Source: Tunturibacter psychrotolerans
GTDB lineage: Bacteria > Acidobacteriota > Terriglobia > Terriglobales > Acidobacteriaceae
Direction of reading: 5' to 3'
DNA length: 64,000 nucleotides
Assembly: GCF_040359615.1 (NCBI RefSeq)
Contig: NZ_CP132942.1
Location: forward strand, 2,976,001-3,040,000
Part shown: positions 19,223 through 28,316 of the stretch, piece after piece
Numbering within the stretch: position 1 is the stretch's first letter
How the letters are laid out: each line of letters starts with the position of its first letter
Translations under genes and position numbers: made by a program
Notes under the pieces: model-generated
Database searches by the model: none
Seen by the model: the letters and a program-made list of their open reading frames with translations, nothing else
What the model was told of the DNA's origin: nothing

Positions 19223-21289
19223 ATGACATTGCGCAAAATGGTCACTTCGACATCCTGGGCAGCACTCGCGCTGCTTTCGCTTTCACCGCTTGCCTCTCAC
19301 CCCGCCTTCGCTCTCCAGGAACACAACGTCGCTAAGGTAGTAAGCCTTGCCAACGATCTGGGCCCCGTAGACCCGAACCAGATCCAGACACTTACGATTG
19401 TGCTGAAGACGCACAACGAATCCGAGTTTGATAAGGCGATCGAGGACCTCTACGATCCAGAGTCCTCCAGTTATCATCAATGGTTTTCCGCGAATGACTT
19501 TGCAAAGTACGCACCCACCTCGGCCGAACTTGAGACCGTCAAGAAGGAGCTGGTCAGTCAGGGATTCTCCGTGGTCTCCACCGATCCACAAAACTTCTCA
19601 CTCCGTGTGACTGGAACCACCGCTAAAGTTGAAGCTGCTTTCCAAACCCAACTCCACACCTTCCGCTACAACGGCAAGACCTTTCAAGCGCACACTCGAG
19701 ATGCGCAGCTAACGGGTGCGGCAGGACAACTGGTCGATTCGGTGGCCGGACTCGATCGTCATCAGGTCCATAACCTGCTCAGCATCGCGCAGAATCCCCG
19801 TAGCGGGAAGCCTCTCTTCAAGAAGACGGTCACCACTGCCGACGCAGGTTCAACCCTCCTCAGTGGAATCAATGGCACTCCGCTCTCTGCTCCGGCCCTC
19901 TATACGTTCACAACTCCGGGAGCTTCTTTGCCGCTCAGCGTTTTTTATGGCAACGTGTACAGCAAAAATCCCGCCGTCACCATCTCCTACTCGCCTGCGC
20001 AGCTGCAGTCCCACTACGGCCTCACCTCGCTGATTAAGGAGGGGTACGACGGCACCGGCCAGACCATCGCTCTGGTCGAAGCCTACGGTTACGCCGCCGC
20101 CGAGACCGATGCAAACGTAGCTGCAAAAGCTTTCGGTCTGCCCGCTCTCACATCGAGCAACTTCTCTGTCATCTACCCCGAGGGTAAACCGCTCAACCCG
20201 GCGGCTGCCGACCTCACCGGCTGGACTACCGAGATCGCGCTCGACATCCAGTCCGCTCACGCCATCGCCCCAGGAGCCAAGATCCTGGTCGTAGCCTCAT
20301 CCGGTCAGGACAATGAGGACCAGATTGCATCACTCCAATACATCATCACCCACAAACTCGCTAACACCGTCTCCAATAGCTGGGAGAACGACGACGAGAT
20401 CATCGCAGGCTCCGCAGAGGAGAACGCCTTCAACTCTGTCCTGAAGGTCGGTGCTGCTTCTGGTATCTCCTTCCAGTTCTCCACTGGCGATAGTGGAGAC
20501 CTCGGACTTGGTACTCCTGTTGGCGCGGTTGGTGTTCCCTCAAACTCACCTTATGCCACGGCCGTAGGTGGAACCAGCATTCTCAACAACACTGCTGGAA
20601 CCGGCCAGGTCGTCACCGGTTGGGGCAATGACATCACCTATCTCAACCTCTTCGGCCCCGTCGATCCCCCCACCGAACTTGGCTCCTTTTACGCCGGAGC
20701 AGGCGGCGGCGAGAGTCTCTACTACGCCAAACCCTCCTGGCAGAAGGCACTCCCCGGAACCGGCCGCCAACTCCCCGACGTCTCCGCGTTAGCCGATCCG
20801 TTCACCGGATTCGCTCTCATCGTCACCTCGGAGGGCGTCCAATCAGCTTTGGCCGGAATCGGTGGAACCAGCCTGGCCAGTCCCATCTTCACCGCTATCT
20901 GGGCCATCGCGGACCAGTACAACGGTAAGCCGCTCGGCCAGGCCAGCCCAGCTGTCGCAAGATTGAAGTCCGGCCAGATCACGGACGTCCTGCCCACCTC
21001 GCCCCTCGATGTCTCCGACGTCTCCGGTACCGTCTACGACTCGAACGGTCCCACCTTCTATTCCCAGGACGGTCTCTTCGCCGGCCTGCTTTACTCACAA
21101 ACCAAGTTCGTGAGCGCAATCTGGCCCATCGTCCCCGGGGAGGAGGACATCGCCATCACCTTTGGCACCGACTCCTCTCTCACGGTAACCCCAGGCTGGG
21201 ACAACGTCACCGGCTACGGCGAACCCAATGGACTTCCATTTATCCAAGGTGTGACCGGCAAGACCAAAGGAGCCGCCCTAACCAAATAA
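19223..21289 (+). CDS. S53 family peptidase (sedolisin/pro-kumamolisin)
   Basis: 688 residues. Signal peptide to about residue 30; pro-kumamolisin activation domain at about 35-180 (with SSSYHQWFSANDFAKYAPT and the FSLRVTGTTAKVEAAFQTQLHTF segment); a linker; then the subtilisin-like catalytic domain (~250-685). The catalytic residues appear as Glu337 and Asp341 (TEIALDIQSA) and Ser550 in GGTSLASP, the family triad; a C-terminal calcium site is suggested by TPGWDNVTGYGEP. Sedolisins are secreted, acid-active endopeptidases that process themselves, which suits an acidic-soil organism. AGGGGA precedes the ATG. Followed by a strong terminator. Confidence 0.92.
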   Translation: MTLRKMVTSTSWAALALLSLSPLASHPAFALQEHNVAKVVSLANDLGPVDPNQIQTLTIVLKTHNESEFDKAIEDLYDPESSSYHQWFSANDFAKYAPTSAELETVKKELVSQGFSVVSTDPQNFSLRVTGTTAKVEAAFQTQLHTFRYNGKTFQAHTRDAQLTGAAGQLVDSVAGLDRHQVHNLLSIAQNPRSGKPLFKKTVTTADAGSTLLSGINGTPLSAPALYTFTTPGASLPLSVFYGNVYSKNPAVTISYSPAQLQSHYGLTSLIKEGYDGTGQTIALVEAYGYAAAETDANVAAKAFGLPALTSSNFSVIYPEGKPLNPAAADLTGWTTEIALDIQSAHAIAPGAKILVVASSGQDNEDQIASLQYIITHKLANTVSNSWENDDEIIAGSAEENAFNSVLKVGAASGISFQFSTGDSGDLGLGTPVGAVGVPSNSPYATAVGGTSILNNTAGTGQVVTGWGNDITYLNLFGPVDPPTELGSFYAGAGGGESLYYAKPSWQKALPGTGRQLPDVSALADPFTGFALIVTSEGVQSALAGIGGTSLASPIFTAIWAIADQYNGKPLGQASPAVARLKSGQITDVLPTSPLDVSDVSGTVYDSNGPTFYSQDGLFAGLLYSQTKFVSAIWPIVPGEEDIAITFGTDSSLTVTPGWDNVTGYGEPNGLPFIQGVTGKTKGAALTK

Positions 21290-21310
21290 CATAAGCAGTC
21301 TCATAACGAG

Positions 21311-21340
21311 AGGCGCACCGAAACATGTTTCGGTGCGCCT
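21311..21340 (+). terminator. Terminator of the S53 peptidase gene
   Basis: A perfect palindrome with 15-bp arms (AGGCGCACCGAAACA and its complement) begins 22 bp after the stop codon and is followed by TATTAAGTT. The A/T-rich centre would form the hairpin loop. Confidence 0.75.
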
Positions 21341-21693
21341 TATTAAGTTCAAAACCCCGAAGATCGATTGTCGGCGATTCGAAAGTAATCCGGCGCAACC
21401 TTAGTTGGTGACAAATCACCGAGGCACTTATTGCGTTGCAGATTTCCTATTTGAAATAACTTGAAAACCCCGTCCATCCCGAGATCCTGCGGGACATTAG
21501 CCAAAAAATCGGCACGAGCCTAATATGGATGCGCATGCACCATCACAGCTGCTTGCATCATGCTCGCTTAGAGTTGGGCGCAGGCTTGCTGTGACTTGCA
21601 TTCTCAAACAATCGCCCTACATAACGGCCATCTCGGCTTGACCGGGAAGACTGGCTGCGTATCCGCACCACTGGAATTCACTGCGAGGAAACC
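21341..21693. other. Upstream region of the FG-GAP protein gene
   Basis: 353 bp with no supported gene. TAATAT at about 21520 could be a -10 element but no good -35 lies at the proper distance. Nothing else seen. Confidence 0.35.
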
Positions 21694-24600
21694 ATGCCAC
21701 GTCTTCGGTCCGCTCATCAATCGTATTTCCATCTCCTCGGCAAGAGCACGAGCACTGGCAAATCCCTGCTTTTATTTACGCTCGCTTGTCTCGCATTCGG
21801 AACGGGCAGCCGTGCTGGCGCCGCGCCAACAAGCACAACGCTGACGGTGACTGCGGGCGGCAGCGCAGTGACGACTGTAGAGGCGCAGACCGTGGTGACG
21901 CTGACCGCGAAGGTGACGGCTGGTAGCACCCCAGTGACGGTTGGGCAGGTAAATTTTTGCGACGCCACAGCGGCCTACTGCACGGACATCCATCTGCTGG
22001 GCACGGCGCAGCTTACCAGCGCAAGAACGGCGGTGCTAAAGTTCCGTCCCGGCGCGGGAACCCACAGCTATAAAGCCGTCTTCCTGGGGACAAGGAGTGC
22101 CTCAGCTAGCGCGTCGAGCGTGTCGGCATTGACCGTAGGACCACCACAATCAGGGAAATTCTCATCAAGAACAACGTTGACGCCGAGCATGGGCCAAACC
22201 GGGATCACGCTTACGGCCATTGTGACGGGTTCGGTTGTAGCTGAGGGATCACCTTCGCCAAGCGGCACGGTGTCTTTCCTCGACACGACCGACCGGAACA
22301 ATGAGTTAGGCTCGGCCGAACTGGTGCCAGATCCGCCAGGTCCGACGTGGACGAATTCCCAAACCGTCGCCCTTGGTCAAGCCGGGGCCATTCTCGTTGC
22401 AGACTTCAACGGGGACGGCATCCCGGACTTGGCCGTCCCGAACCATCAAAATGGCATCGGGCAGGTATCGATCTTTTTGGGAGACGGGGAAGGAACGTTT
22501 ATAGCCTTTGGAAATGCACTTTCATTTGCGACCGCCAACGCCTGGATCCCTGAAATGGGGCACGAAGGGGCAGTTGGGGATTTCAATGGAGACGGCAACC
22601 TGGACATGGCGATCACAGATTACGCCTCAAATGAAGTGTTTATTCTTCTAGGCAACGGGGACGGAACTTTTCGGCAGGCGGCAAGCCCTTCGACCGGCTC
22701 ATATCCCCAGGGCATAGCGGCTGGGGATTTCAACGGGGACGGGGTCCCAGACCTGGCTGTCACAAACGCTGAGTCAAACAGCGTGACGATCTTGCTGGGA
22801 AATGGTGACGGCACATTCACGACCGCGACAGAAAGCCCGGCAACGGGACCGCAACCCTTTGACATCGCGATGGGAGATTTCACCGGGAATGGCAAAATAG
22901 ATCTTGCAGTGACGAACACTCTCGACCATACAGTCACCATTCTTTTGGGCAACGGAGACGGGACATTTCAGGCAGGGACTCAAATTCAAGTCAGCCCACC
23001 AAGCGGCGATTACCTTCAACCCAGCGGCATTGCTGCAGTCGATTTAACCGGGGATGGCAAGACGGATCTCGCAGTGACAAGTGGCAATACCGTCACCATC
23101 CTCTTGGGCAACGGACGCGGAACATTCAATCCAATGGTGGCGAAGCCGGCGACAGACGGATTTTCATCGGCGCTTGCGGTTACCGACTTCAACGGAGACG
23201 GGAAACCAGACCTCGCCGTGGTGAACGAAGAAACTCTGACAGTATTGCTCGGAAACGGGGACGGGACCTTCACGCCTGCTGGGTCGAGCCCCGGTTCCGG
23301 CGTTAATTTCAATTCGATTGGAATTGGAGACTTCAACGGGGACGGCGTCCCTGACGTTGCGACTGCAAACTGGGGACTTGGAAGCGTCCATGGCGGTGAG
23401 GCGACGGTTTTGCTAACGCAAATGTCGCCAACTGCGACCGCAACAGTGAGCGGAATCTCACTGCCCGCCAATTCGGGCACTCACGAAGTTGTGGCCAGTT
23501 ATTCCGGAAACGGCACCTATGACACCAGCGTCTCCAGCAAGAGTGATATCCGGATGTCACCAGAGTTGTCTCTTTCGACGACCAGCGTGTCTTTCGGCGC
23601 GGAAGCCATCGGGTACTCGGCGACCCAGCAAGTGACGGCCACCAATACAAGCAACACGACAATCCTCAATATCGCAACGACGATGCTCGGGGGCGAGGGT
23701 GGTAATTTCGCCGCTGGCGGCTCTTGCCACGGGAGTTTAGCCCCGGGCGCAACCTGCACAGTTTTTCTGGTGTTTACTCCGTTCGACACGGAACAATCCA
23801 TCTTCTATGCCGAAGTGTCCGACAACGATCCCCTCTTCCCGCAACAATTCATTGCTCTGAGCGGGACAGGCGTCGTTGCGCCGACCGCATCTCTTTCGCT
23901 TTCGACCACCAACCTCGGATTCGGCAGTTGGGCTATCGGGTTCCCGACTCCTTCTCAGGAAGTGATCGTCACCAACACCAGCAGCAAATCTACTCTGTAC
24001 TTAGAGCCGGTCATGGTCGGGGGTGTAAATGCGTCGTCGTTTAGGGCGCCGAATTCCTGCGGGGACGCAGGCGGGAGTCTCGCTCCGGGAGCGAGTTGCC
24101 GAATTTCGGTCATCTTCAATCCGGTCGCGGCGGGCTCTCAGAGCGCGACCATCATGCTAGCTGATAACGCGGCCAGTTCGCCGCAGACGATCCATTTAAG
24201 TGGAACTGGAATAGCCGCGCCGGCGGCATCCCTATCGCTCTCGACCACCAACCTCGGATTCGGCAGTTGGGGTATCGGATTCCCGACTCCTTCTCAGGAA
24301 GTGTTCGTCACCAACACCAGCAGCACAGGTGTCCTCTACTTCAAGAGCATTTCGGTGACGGGTGCGAATGCGTCGTCGTTTTTGGCGCCGAATTCCTGCG
24401 GCTATGCGGGCGGGAGGCTCGCTCCGGGAGCCAGTTGCAGAATTTCGGTCATCTTCAATCCCGTCGCGGCGGGCATTCAGAGCGCGACCATCATGCTAGC
24501 TGATAACGCCGCCAATTCGCCGCAGACGATCCATTTAAGTGGAACTGGAATAGCCGCGCCGTCGGCATCCCTATCGCTCTCGACCACCAACCTCGGATTC

Positions 24601-24897
24601 GGCAGTTGGGGTATCGGATTCCCGACTCCTTCTCAGGAAGTGTTCGTCACCAACACCAGCAGCACAGGTGTCCTCTACTTCAAGAGCATTTCGGTGACGG
24701 GTGCGAATGCGTCGTCGTTTTTGGCGCCGAATTCCTGCGGCTATGCGGGCGGGAGGCTCGCTCCGGGAGCCAGTTGCAGAATTTCGGTCATCTTCAATCC
24801 CGTCGCGGCGGGCACTCAGAGCGCGACCATCGACTTGATCGACAATGCATCCAATTCGCCACAAACCATTAACTTAAGCGGGACCGGATTGGACTAG
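21694..24897 (+). CDS. Exported FG-GAP repeat protein with Ig-like and choice-of-anchor-D domains
   Basis: 1067 residues. A basic N terminus and hydrophobic stretch (to ~45) form a signal peptide; an Ig-like domain follows (to ~200). Seven FG-GAP/VCBS repeats at about 225-575 each carry a calcium-loop motif such as DFNGDGIPDLAV and a LLGNGDGTF strand, forming a beta-propeller. The remainder is four ASPM/SPD-2/Hydin-type (choice-of-anchor D) sandwich domains of about 113 residues. The last three are tandem copies with a 339-bp period, two nearly identical in DNA. Probably surface-located adhesion or matrix protein. GAGGAAACC precedes the ATG. Confidence 0.85.
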   Translation: MPRLRSAHQSYFHLLGKSTSTGKSLLLFTLACLAFGTGSRAGAAPTSTTLTVTAGGSAVTTVEAQTVVTLTAKVTAGSTPVTVGQVNFCDATAAYCTDIHLLGTAQLTSARTAVLKFRPGAGTHSYKAVFLGTRSASASASSVSALTVGPPQSGKFSSRTTLTPSMGQTGITLTAIVTGSVVAEGSPSPSGTVSFLDTTDRNNELGSAELVPDPPGPTWTNSQTVALGQAGAILVADFNGDGIPDLAVPNHQNGIGQVSIFLGDGEGTFIAFGNALSFATANAWIPEMGHEGAVGDFNGDGNLDMAITDYASNEVFILLGNGDGTFRQAASPSTGSYPQGIAAGDFNGDGVPDLAVTNAESNSVTILLGNGDGTFTTATESPATGPQPFDIAMGDFTGNGKIDLAVTNTLDHTVTILLGNGDGTFQAGTQIQVSPPSGDYLQPSGIAAVDLTGDGKTDLAVTSGNTVTILLGNGRGTFNPMVAKPATDGFSSALAVTDFNGDGKPDLAVVNEETLTVLLGNGDGTFTPAGSSPGSGVNFNSIGIGDFNGDGVPDVATANWGLGSVHGGEATVLLTQMSPTATATVSGISLPANSGTHEVVASYSGNGTYDTSVSSKSDIRMSPELSLSTTSVSFGAEAIGYSATQQVTATNTSNTTILNIATTMLGGEGGNFAAGGSCHGSLAPGATCTVFLVFTPFDTEQSIFYAEVSDNDPLFPQQFIALSGTGVVAPTASLSLSTTNLGFGSWAIGFPTPSQEVIVTNTSSKSTLYLEPVMVGGVNASSFRAPNSCGDAGGSLAPGASCRISVIFNPVAAGSQSATIMLADNAASSPQTIHLSGTGIAAPAASLSLSTTNLGFGSWGIGFPTPSQEVFVTNTSSTGVLYFKSISVTGANASSFLAPNSCGYAGGRLAPGASCRISVIFNPVAAGIQSATIMLADNAANSPQTIHLSGTGIAAPSASLSLSTTNLGFGSWGIGFPTPSQEVFVTNTSSTGVLYFKSISVTGANASSFLAPNSCGYAGGRLAPGASCRISVIFNPVAAGTQSATIDLIDNASNSPQTINLSGTGLD
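23887..24894 (+). repeat. Three tandem 339-bp repeat units inside the FG-GAP protein gene
   Basis: Units begin at 23887, 24226 and 24565. The second and third differ by a single base (T/C in GGCATTCAG versus GGCACTCAG) over their first roughly 270 bp, then diverge in the last 60 bp; the first unit is clearly older. Each unit encodes one choice-of-anchor-D domain. Confidence 0.9.
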
Positions 24898-24903
24898 AGA
24901 GCA

Positions 24904-24924
24904 AATGCACCCTGTAGGTGCATT
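24904..24924 (+). terminator. Hairpin after the FG-GAP protein gene
   Basis: AATGCACC (24904-24911) and GGTGCATT (24917-24924) enclose a 5-base loop, 6 bp after the stop codon. No strong T run follows, so termination may be partial. Confidence 0.55.
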
Positions 24925-25082
24925 CGTGCGAGGCTGCTTATGACTTTAAGTAGCTCGTTCTATCCGGACTTTCCGCATCGCCGCCGAGGAAGCAAGGCGC
25001 ATCGGAGGAGACGTAACGCCTGCCGACTTGACGCCTGGAACCGAAGGCCGAATCGCCTTATCGCAAAGATTCCCGATCGGAC

Positions 25083-25328
25083 CTATTCGGAATAACCCGA
25101 TCTCACAGGTCCGACGATCTCGTGCCCGGGAACCGAAGGAAAGATTGTTCCATTTGCATAGACGGTTCCATGCCACTCCCGGCACGCGGTATGAAGGTCG
25201 GAATAGTAGACTCCGCTGTAAAGAATGTCGACGAGAAGATCGTTCTCTCGTAGGTCGCGTCGCCTGAAACTGAATGGTTCCAAAGGACTGGAACTTGATT
25301 TTGCTGAATAACCTCGGGCTTCGTACAT
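25083..25328 (-). pseudogene. Zinc alcohol dehydrogenase, N-terminal remnant
   Basis: 81 codons that match the start of YahK/AdhC-like zinc alcohol dehydrogenases: the segment LEPFSFRRRDLRENDLLVDILY, a GVYYSDLH motif and PGHEIVG. In intact enzymes the motif reads GVCHSDLH; here both the catalytic-zinc Cys and the following His are changed to Tyr. A few extra residues separate the Trp-Gly-rich loop from PGHEIVG. The frame stops soon after, where a full enzyme has about 270 more residues. It is non-functional by several independent signs. The 158 bp between it and the FG-GAP gene hold no recognisable gene. Confidence 0.75.
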
Positions 25329-25368
25329 TGATTCACGTTTTTCTTTGCATTGACCTAAGACATCCGTA

Positions 25369-26247
25369 TTAGTAACGGAAGGCGCTCGCGTTCGCCTTGA
25401 TGAAGTCTGTTAGAGTGCGAGGCTGCTTTCCGGCGATGGTAGGGAAGTTATCTTGCACGTCGTCACCGATCAGGTTCCCCTTCGTCAAATCTCGGTAACA
25501 CTCATACACGCACTTCATGTACGCCGGTTCGCCCCCAGCCTCGAGGACTTTCTTGAGGAACTCCTCCGCCGGATGCGTCTGGTACCGGAACGGCTGGCCG
25601 AGAATCTTCGTCATGAGATCCGCGATCTCGTTGTACGTCTTTGCTTCATAGCCCATGCGGTATATCTGGCCGTGATGCTTTCTCGGGTCCAGAAGAGCTG
25701 CAGCAGAGGCTGCTGCGACGTCATCGCAATCTACCCAACTCAGCCTCGCATCGCCGATATATTGGTGAATCACGCCTTGTTTGACAAAGTTCTCGCCTCC
25801 GTACCCAAGAAGATTCTGCATAAAAATCTCTGGACGAAGGTGAGTGTAGAAGGGGATACCTGAGGAAGAGATATAGCGTTCAATGAACTGATGCCAGCCG
25901 TAATGGCCCACATGGGTGTCGTCATCCCCGCATGCACCGAGATGAACAATCTGCTCCACGCCGGCCTTCTTGGCTATATCTACAACGTCTTTGCTTTGTC
26001 GAAGCATATCGACGGTGTAACCCGTGATCAGAAAGATCCGGTCGACTCCCGTGAAGGCAGGCAACATCGAATCAACATTGTCCAGATCGAGATATACAGC
26101 CGGTATCCCCAGTGCTGTCGCTTTTTCCGGAGTACGTGCTCCTGCGACGACTTCAATTGAGTTGTGTCCCTTCAGGTAAGGAATGAGCAGCCGTCCTACC
26201 TGTCCGGTTGCACCCGTTATGAGGATCCGTTTCTTTGCTTCGTTCAT
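25369..26247 (-). CDS. NmrA-like NAD(P)-binding oxidoreductase
   Basis: 292 residues, the usual length. The N-terminal Rossmann motif TGATGQVG (11-18) follows a beta strand, and the rest follows the NmrA/HSCARG branch of atypical short-chain dehydrogenases (LRPEIFMQNLLGYG near 135, and a C-terminal block around KTYNEIADLMTKILGQPFRYQTHP). Members act as NAD(P)H-binding redox sensors or quinone reductases; the exact substrate is not readable. A strong ribosome binding site (GAGGGGGAGC) precedes the ATG. A promoter with an internal palindromic operator lies upstream (26316-26331), so the gene is probably repressed by a TetR- or MarR-like protein that is not in the window. Confidence 0.85.
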   Translation of the reverse strand: MNEAKKRILITGATGQVGRLLIPYLKGHNSIEVVAGARTPEKATALGIPAVYLDLDNVDSMLPAFTGVDRIFLITGYTVDMLRQSKDVVDIAKKAGVEQIVHLGACGDDDTHVGHYGWHQFIERYISSSGIPFYTHLRPEIFMQNLLGYGGENFVKQGVIHQYIGDARLSWVDCDDVAAASAAALLDPRKHHGQIYRMGYEAKTYNEIADLMTKILGQPFRYQTHPAEEFLKKVLEAGGEPAYMKCVYECYRDLTKGNLIGDDVQDNFPTIAGKQPRTLTDFIKANASAFRY

Positions 26248-26315
26248 CGTTTGCTCCCCCTCGTTCTGCCGAGGAGCATTCTTGCTCTTCGGTCTCCAGT
26301 GTTTGATTACCGTAA

Positions 26316-26331
26316 TGAACCAATTGGTTCA
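26316..26331 (-). promoter_or_regulatory. Palindromic operator inside the promoter of the NmrA-like gene
   Basis: TGAACCAATTGGTTCA is a perfect 16-bp palindrome 68 bp upstream of the ATG. On the minus strand it overlaps a -35-like TTGAAC, and TAATCA lies 17 bp further on as a -10, so a bound dimer would block RNA polymerase. The shape suits a TetR-family repressor. Confidence 0.6.
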
Positions 26332-26639
26332 AAATAACTTTGGCTCGCATCCTAATCTTCTACGAACGCTATCTGGGTGTAACGTCATCACTCAATTGCG
26401 GTCGCCACAAGGCGTGGGTCATTCACGCTAAGTTATCCGGATCACGCTTGCGATTACCTCCGGAAGAAGTTGATAGTCTGGGAGGTTGACGACTCCGGCC
26501 GCCTGTTGCTTTCAAGCTTCTGGACCGGTTCTGCGCCGAATGGACGAAACTAATGCACAAAGCCGATGTGCGAGAGGAACTGTAGAAATCCCCCTCTGTT
26601 GCATTAGCTGGGGCACACGCAACCCGCTTTTACCGATGT

Positions 26640-26870
26640 TGCACATCAGGCAGCAACGACGCAGTTCTCATCGTTTGAAACGGATCACCCGCTTGAGGCC
26701 ACCGTGGTCTGCCTCAATGATGTTGTTTGGCAAATTTCGACGTGCGATGCTTCGTGTCCTGTGGCAACTTGCCTTCGCGATGCTGCCGGCGAATCACCTT
26801 GGGATAGGAGCCCAGCTTATCGGTTGTGCCCCACGCGAGGCTTTCAGACCATGAAGACGACCAACGCCGC
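26640..26870 (-). pseudogene. IS6-type transposase remnant
   Basis: On the minus strand the segment TDKLGSYPKVIRRQHREGKL, then DTKHRTSK, matches the C-terminal half of the DDE domain of IS6-family transposases. A frameshift near 26718 switches to the frame reading PNNIIEADHGGLKRVIR, which holds the last catalytic Glu (IIEADH). A further FQTMRTA piece follows, then stops. The plus strand at about 26840-26890 encodes a similar GFQTMKTTNAAFE string, so a second C-terminal fragment in the opposite direction may be present. No terminal inverted repeats were recognised. The rest of 26332-26961 shows no gene. Confidence 0.6.
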
Positions 26871-26961
26871 CTTCGAGCGAAAGAGAGCATGGCAGGTCCT
26901 CTTGTACGAAAGCGCGACCCAACAACGTCTCCGCACTGTGACATCCCAGCACGAGAGAAGC

Positions 26962-27714
26962 TCATGGAGTTTTGGTGCGATCGACGATCTTGTAGCCTTC
27001 AGGGAGTTCGAAGAGGGTTGGGTCGGGCTCGGAGGTCGTGAGGTCTTTAACGGTGAAGACCTGCTTGCCGCTCTGCGGGGTGTCGACTTTGGAGATAAGG
27101 TTGATGCCGAGCTGAGCGGAGTACCAAAACTCGCGGGTGGAGATCATGGGCTGATCGTTGCCCATGACGTTAGGGTTTATGGTGGTTGTCTCGCGACAGC
27201 CGGTGGTGTCAACGCCGTTAGTGTTGGCGACGCCCAGATCTTCGTGCTGGTGAAAGCCGGTGCCGTCGGGAAGCGGGCCTGTAGGTGAGGTTGCTGGCTT
27301 GTAGACCGCTTGCGTCGATCCAGAGTAGGGGAGGAGTTGGCAGACCTGCCCGTCGGTGAAGCAGTTGTAGAGGGTGTGGCGATTGGGATCGGCAAACTGC
27401 CGTACGTCCATGACCGAGGGTATTTTGCTGCCCCTGGGTACGAGGAGCCAACGCTCTTCGTAGATGCGGCCTTTGCCATCTCGAGCAATTCGACGCTCAT
27501 TGGTGAGGGTGTAGGTACCGCCGTTGGCGAGGGGGCGAGACCACTCGGTAAGCAGAGTGAGGGTAAAGGGGGCGTTTGCGATGGGTGGGATGAAGATGCT
27601 CTCCATTCGTCCGCTGGTACCTCCGTCGGCTACGGCTACGACGGGGGGCGCGGTTTGGATCTGGGCGCTGCCGGGAACAGCGAAGATGAGGAGGAGCAAG
27701 AATGGAGTGCGCAT
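26962..27714 (-). CDS. Secreted protein of unknown function
   Basis: 250 residues from the ATG at 27714, chosen over a TTG at 27729 because GGAGAACCC precedes it and the signal peptide begins there (MRTPFLLLLIFAVPGSAQ). The mature protein has a beta-rich pattern; its ending DPTLFELPEGYKIVD resembles the C-terminal strand of a family of exported acidobacterial proteins. Three cysteines (in NCF, VCQ, GCR) may form a disulfide. No catalytic motif. It is isolated between an IS remnant and a 600-bp non-coding interval. Confidence 0.7.
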   Translation of the reverse strand: MRTPFLLLLIFAVPGSAQIQTAPPVVAVADGGTSGRMESIFIPPIANAPFTLTLLTEWSRPLANGGTYTLTNERRIARDGKGRIYEERWLLVPRGSKIPSVMDVRQFADPNRHTLYNCFTDGQVCQLLPYSGSTQAVYKPATSPTGPLPDGTGFHQHEDLGVANTNGVDTTGCRETTTINPNVMGNDQPMISTREFWYSAQLGINLISKVDTPQSGKQVFTVKDLTTSEPDPTLFELPEGYKIVDRTKTP

Positions 27715-28316
27715 GGGTTCTCCAGGCAACGTGGCCAGTATATGCGCCTAGGCCCGCAGCGACTATCTAATCACTCGCGACGAAACCCACAGGCTTTCGC
27801 TTTTCATTCGTCTAAACTTCAGATAGGAAACGGATCTTCAGACTCCCTACTGAGCAAAGACTCTCGGATCAAGGCCCATTTTGCTCAACTGTCGTGTTTT
27901 CATAAATCATGAATTTCATTTCGTCTTTATGTCACTGATTTCAAGAATCGATGCTTTAGAAAAATCCATCTTTTACTTGAAGTCTCTTTGAGTAAAGTGT
28001 GAATTGAGTAGTTCTTTCAAGTAAATCATTGTTCCAGCGGCCAATAGGCAGTGTGGTCATTTTGCCAAAGGATTGCCAGATCTAGCGGTCCGCGGCATTG
28101 GCGATTCCGGTTGGGGGAGTCCGTAAGGTGCGGTTTGTCCGGCGTTCGGGAGAAACCTCTTGCAAGCATTTGTCCGTGATGCCGACCATAGGCCAAATGG
28201 AAAAGTCTCCGGTTTGCCGACGACCCGGAATTGAATCACCAAACAGAGTGACCGAGCTGACATATGGCCAAGCAGATAACGCGGTTGTCAGCTGATTCAA
28301 CCCAGCTCATTTTGTT
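27715..28316. other. AT-rich non-coding interval
   Basis: 602 bp with no supported gene. The part 27880-28045 is much more AT-rich than its surroundings and holds a 10-bp inverted repeat (TTTACTTGAA at 27972-27981, complement at 28016-28025) with a 34-base gap. A second clear copy of the GTTTGCCGACGACCCGGAATT motif lies at 28211-28231. Confidence 0.45.

Noticed and set aside
23887..24894. CRISPR-like or non-coding tandem array
   Set aside because: The repeats are 339 bp, in frame, and encode a known domain type.
24968..25075. Plus-strand text reading AAEEARRIGGDVTPADLTPG that looks coding
   Set aside because: Too short, without a start or a family match; possibly another gene scrap but not supportable.
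26704..27288. 194-codon plus-strand frame over the IS remnant and the secreted protein gene
   Set aside because: Most of it is antisense to the secreted protein with a good signal peptide; only a short piece at 26840-26890 resembles a transposase fragment.
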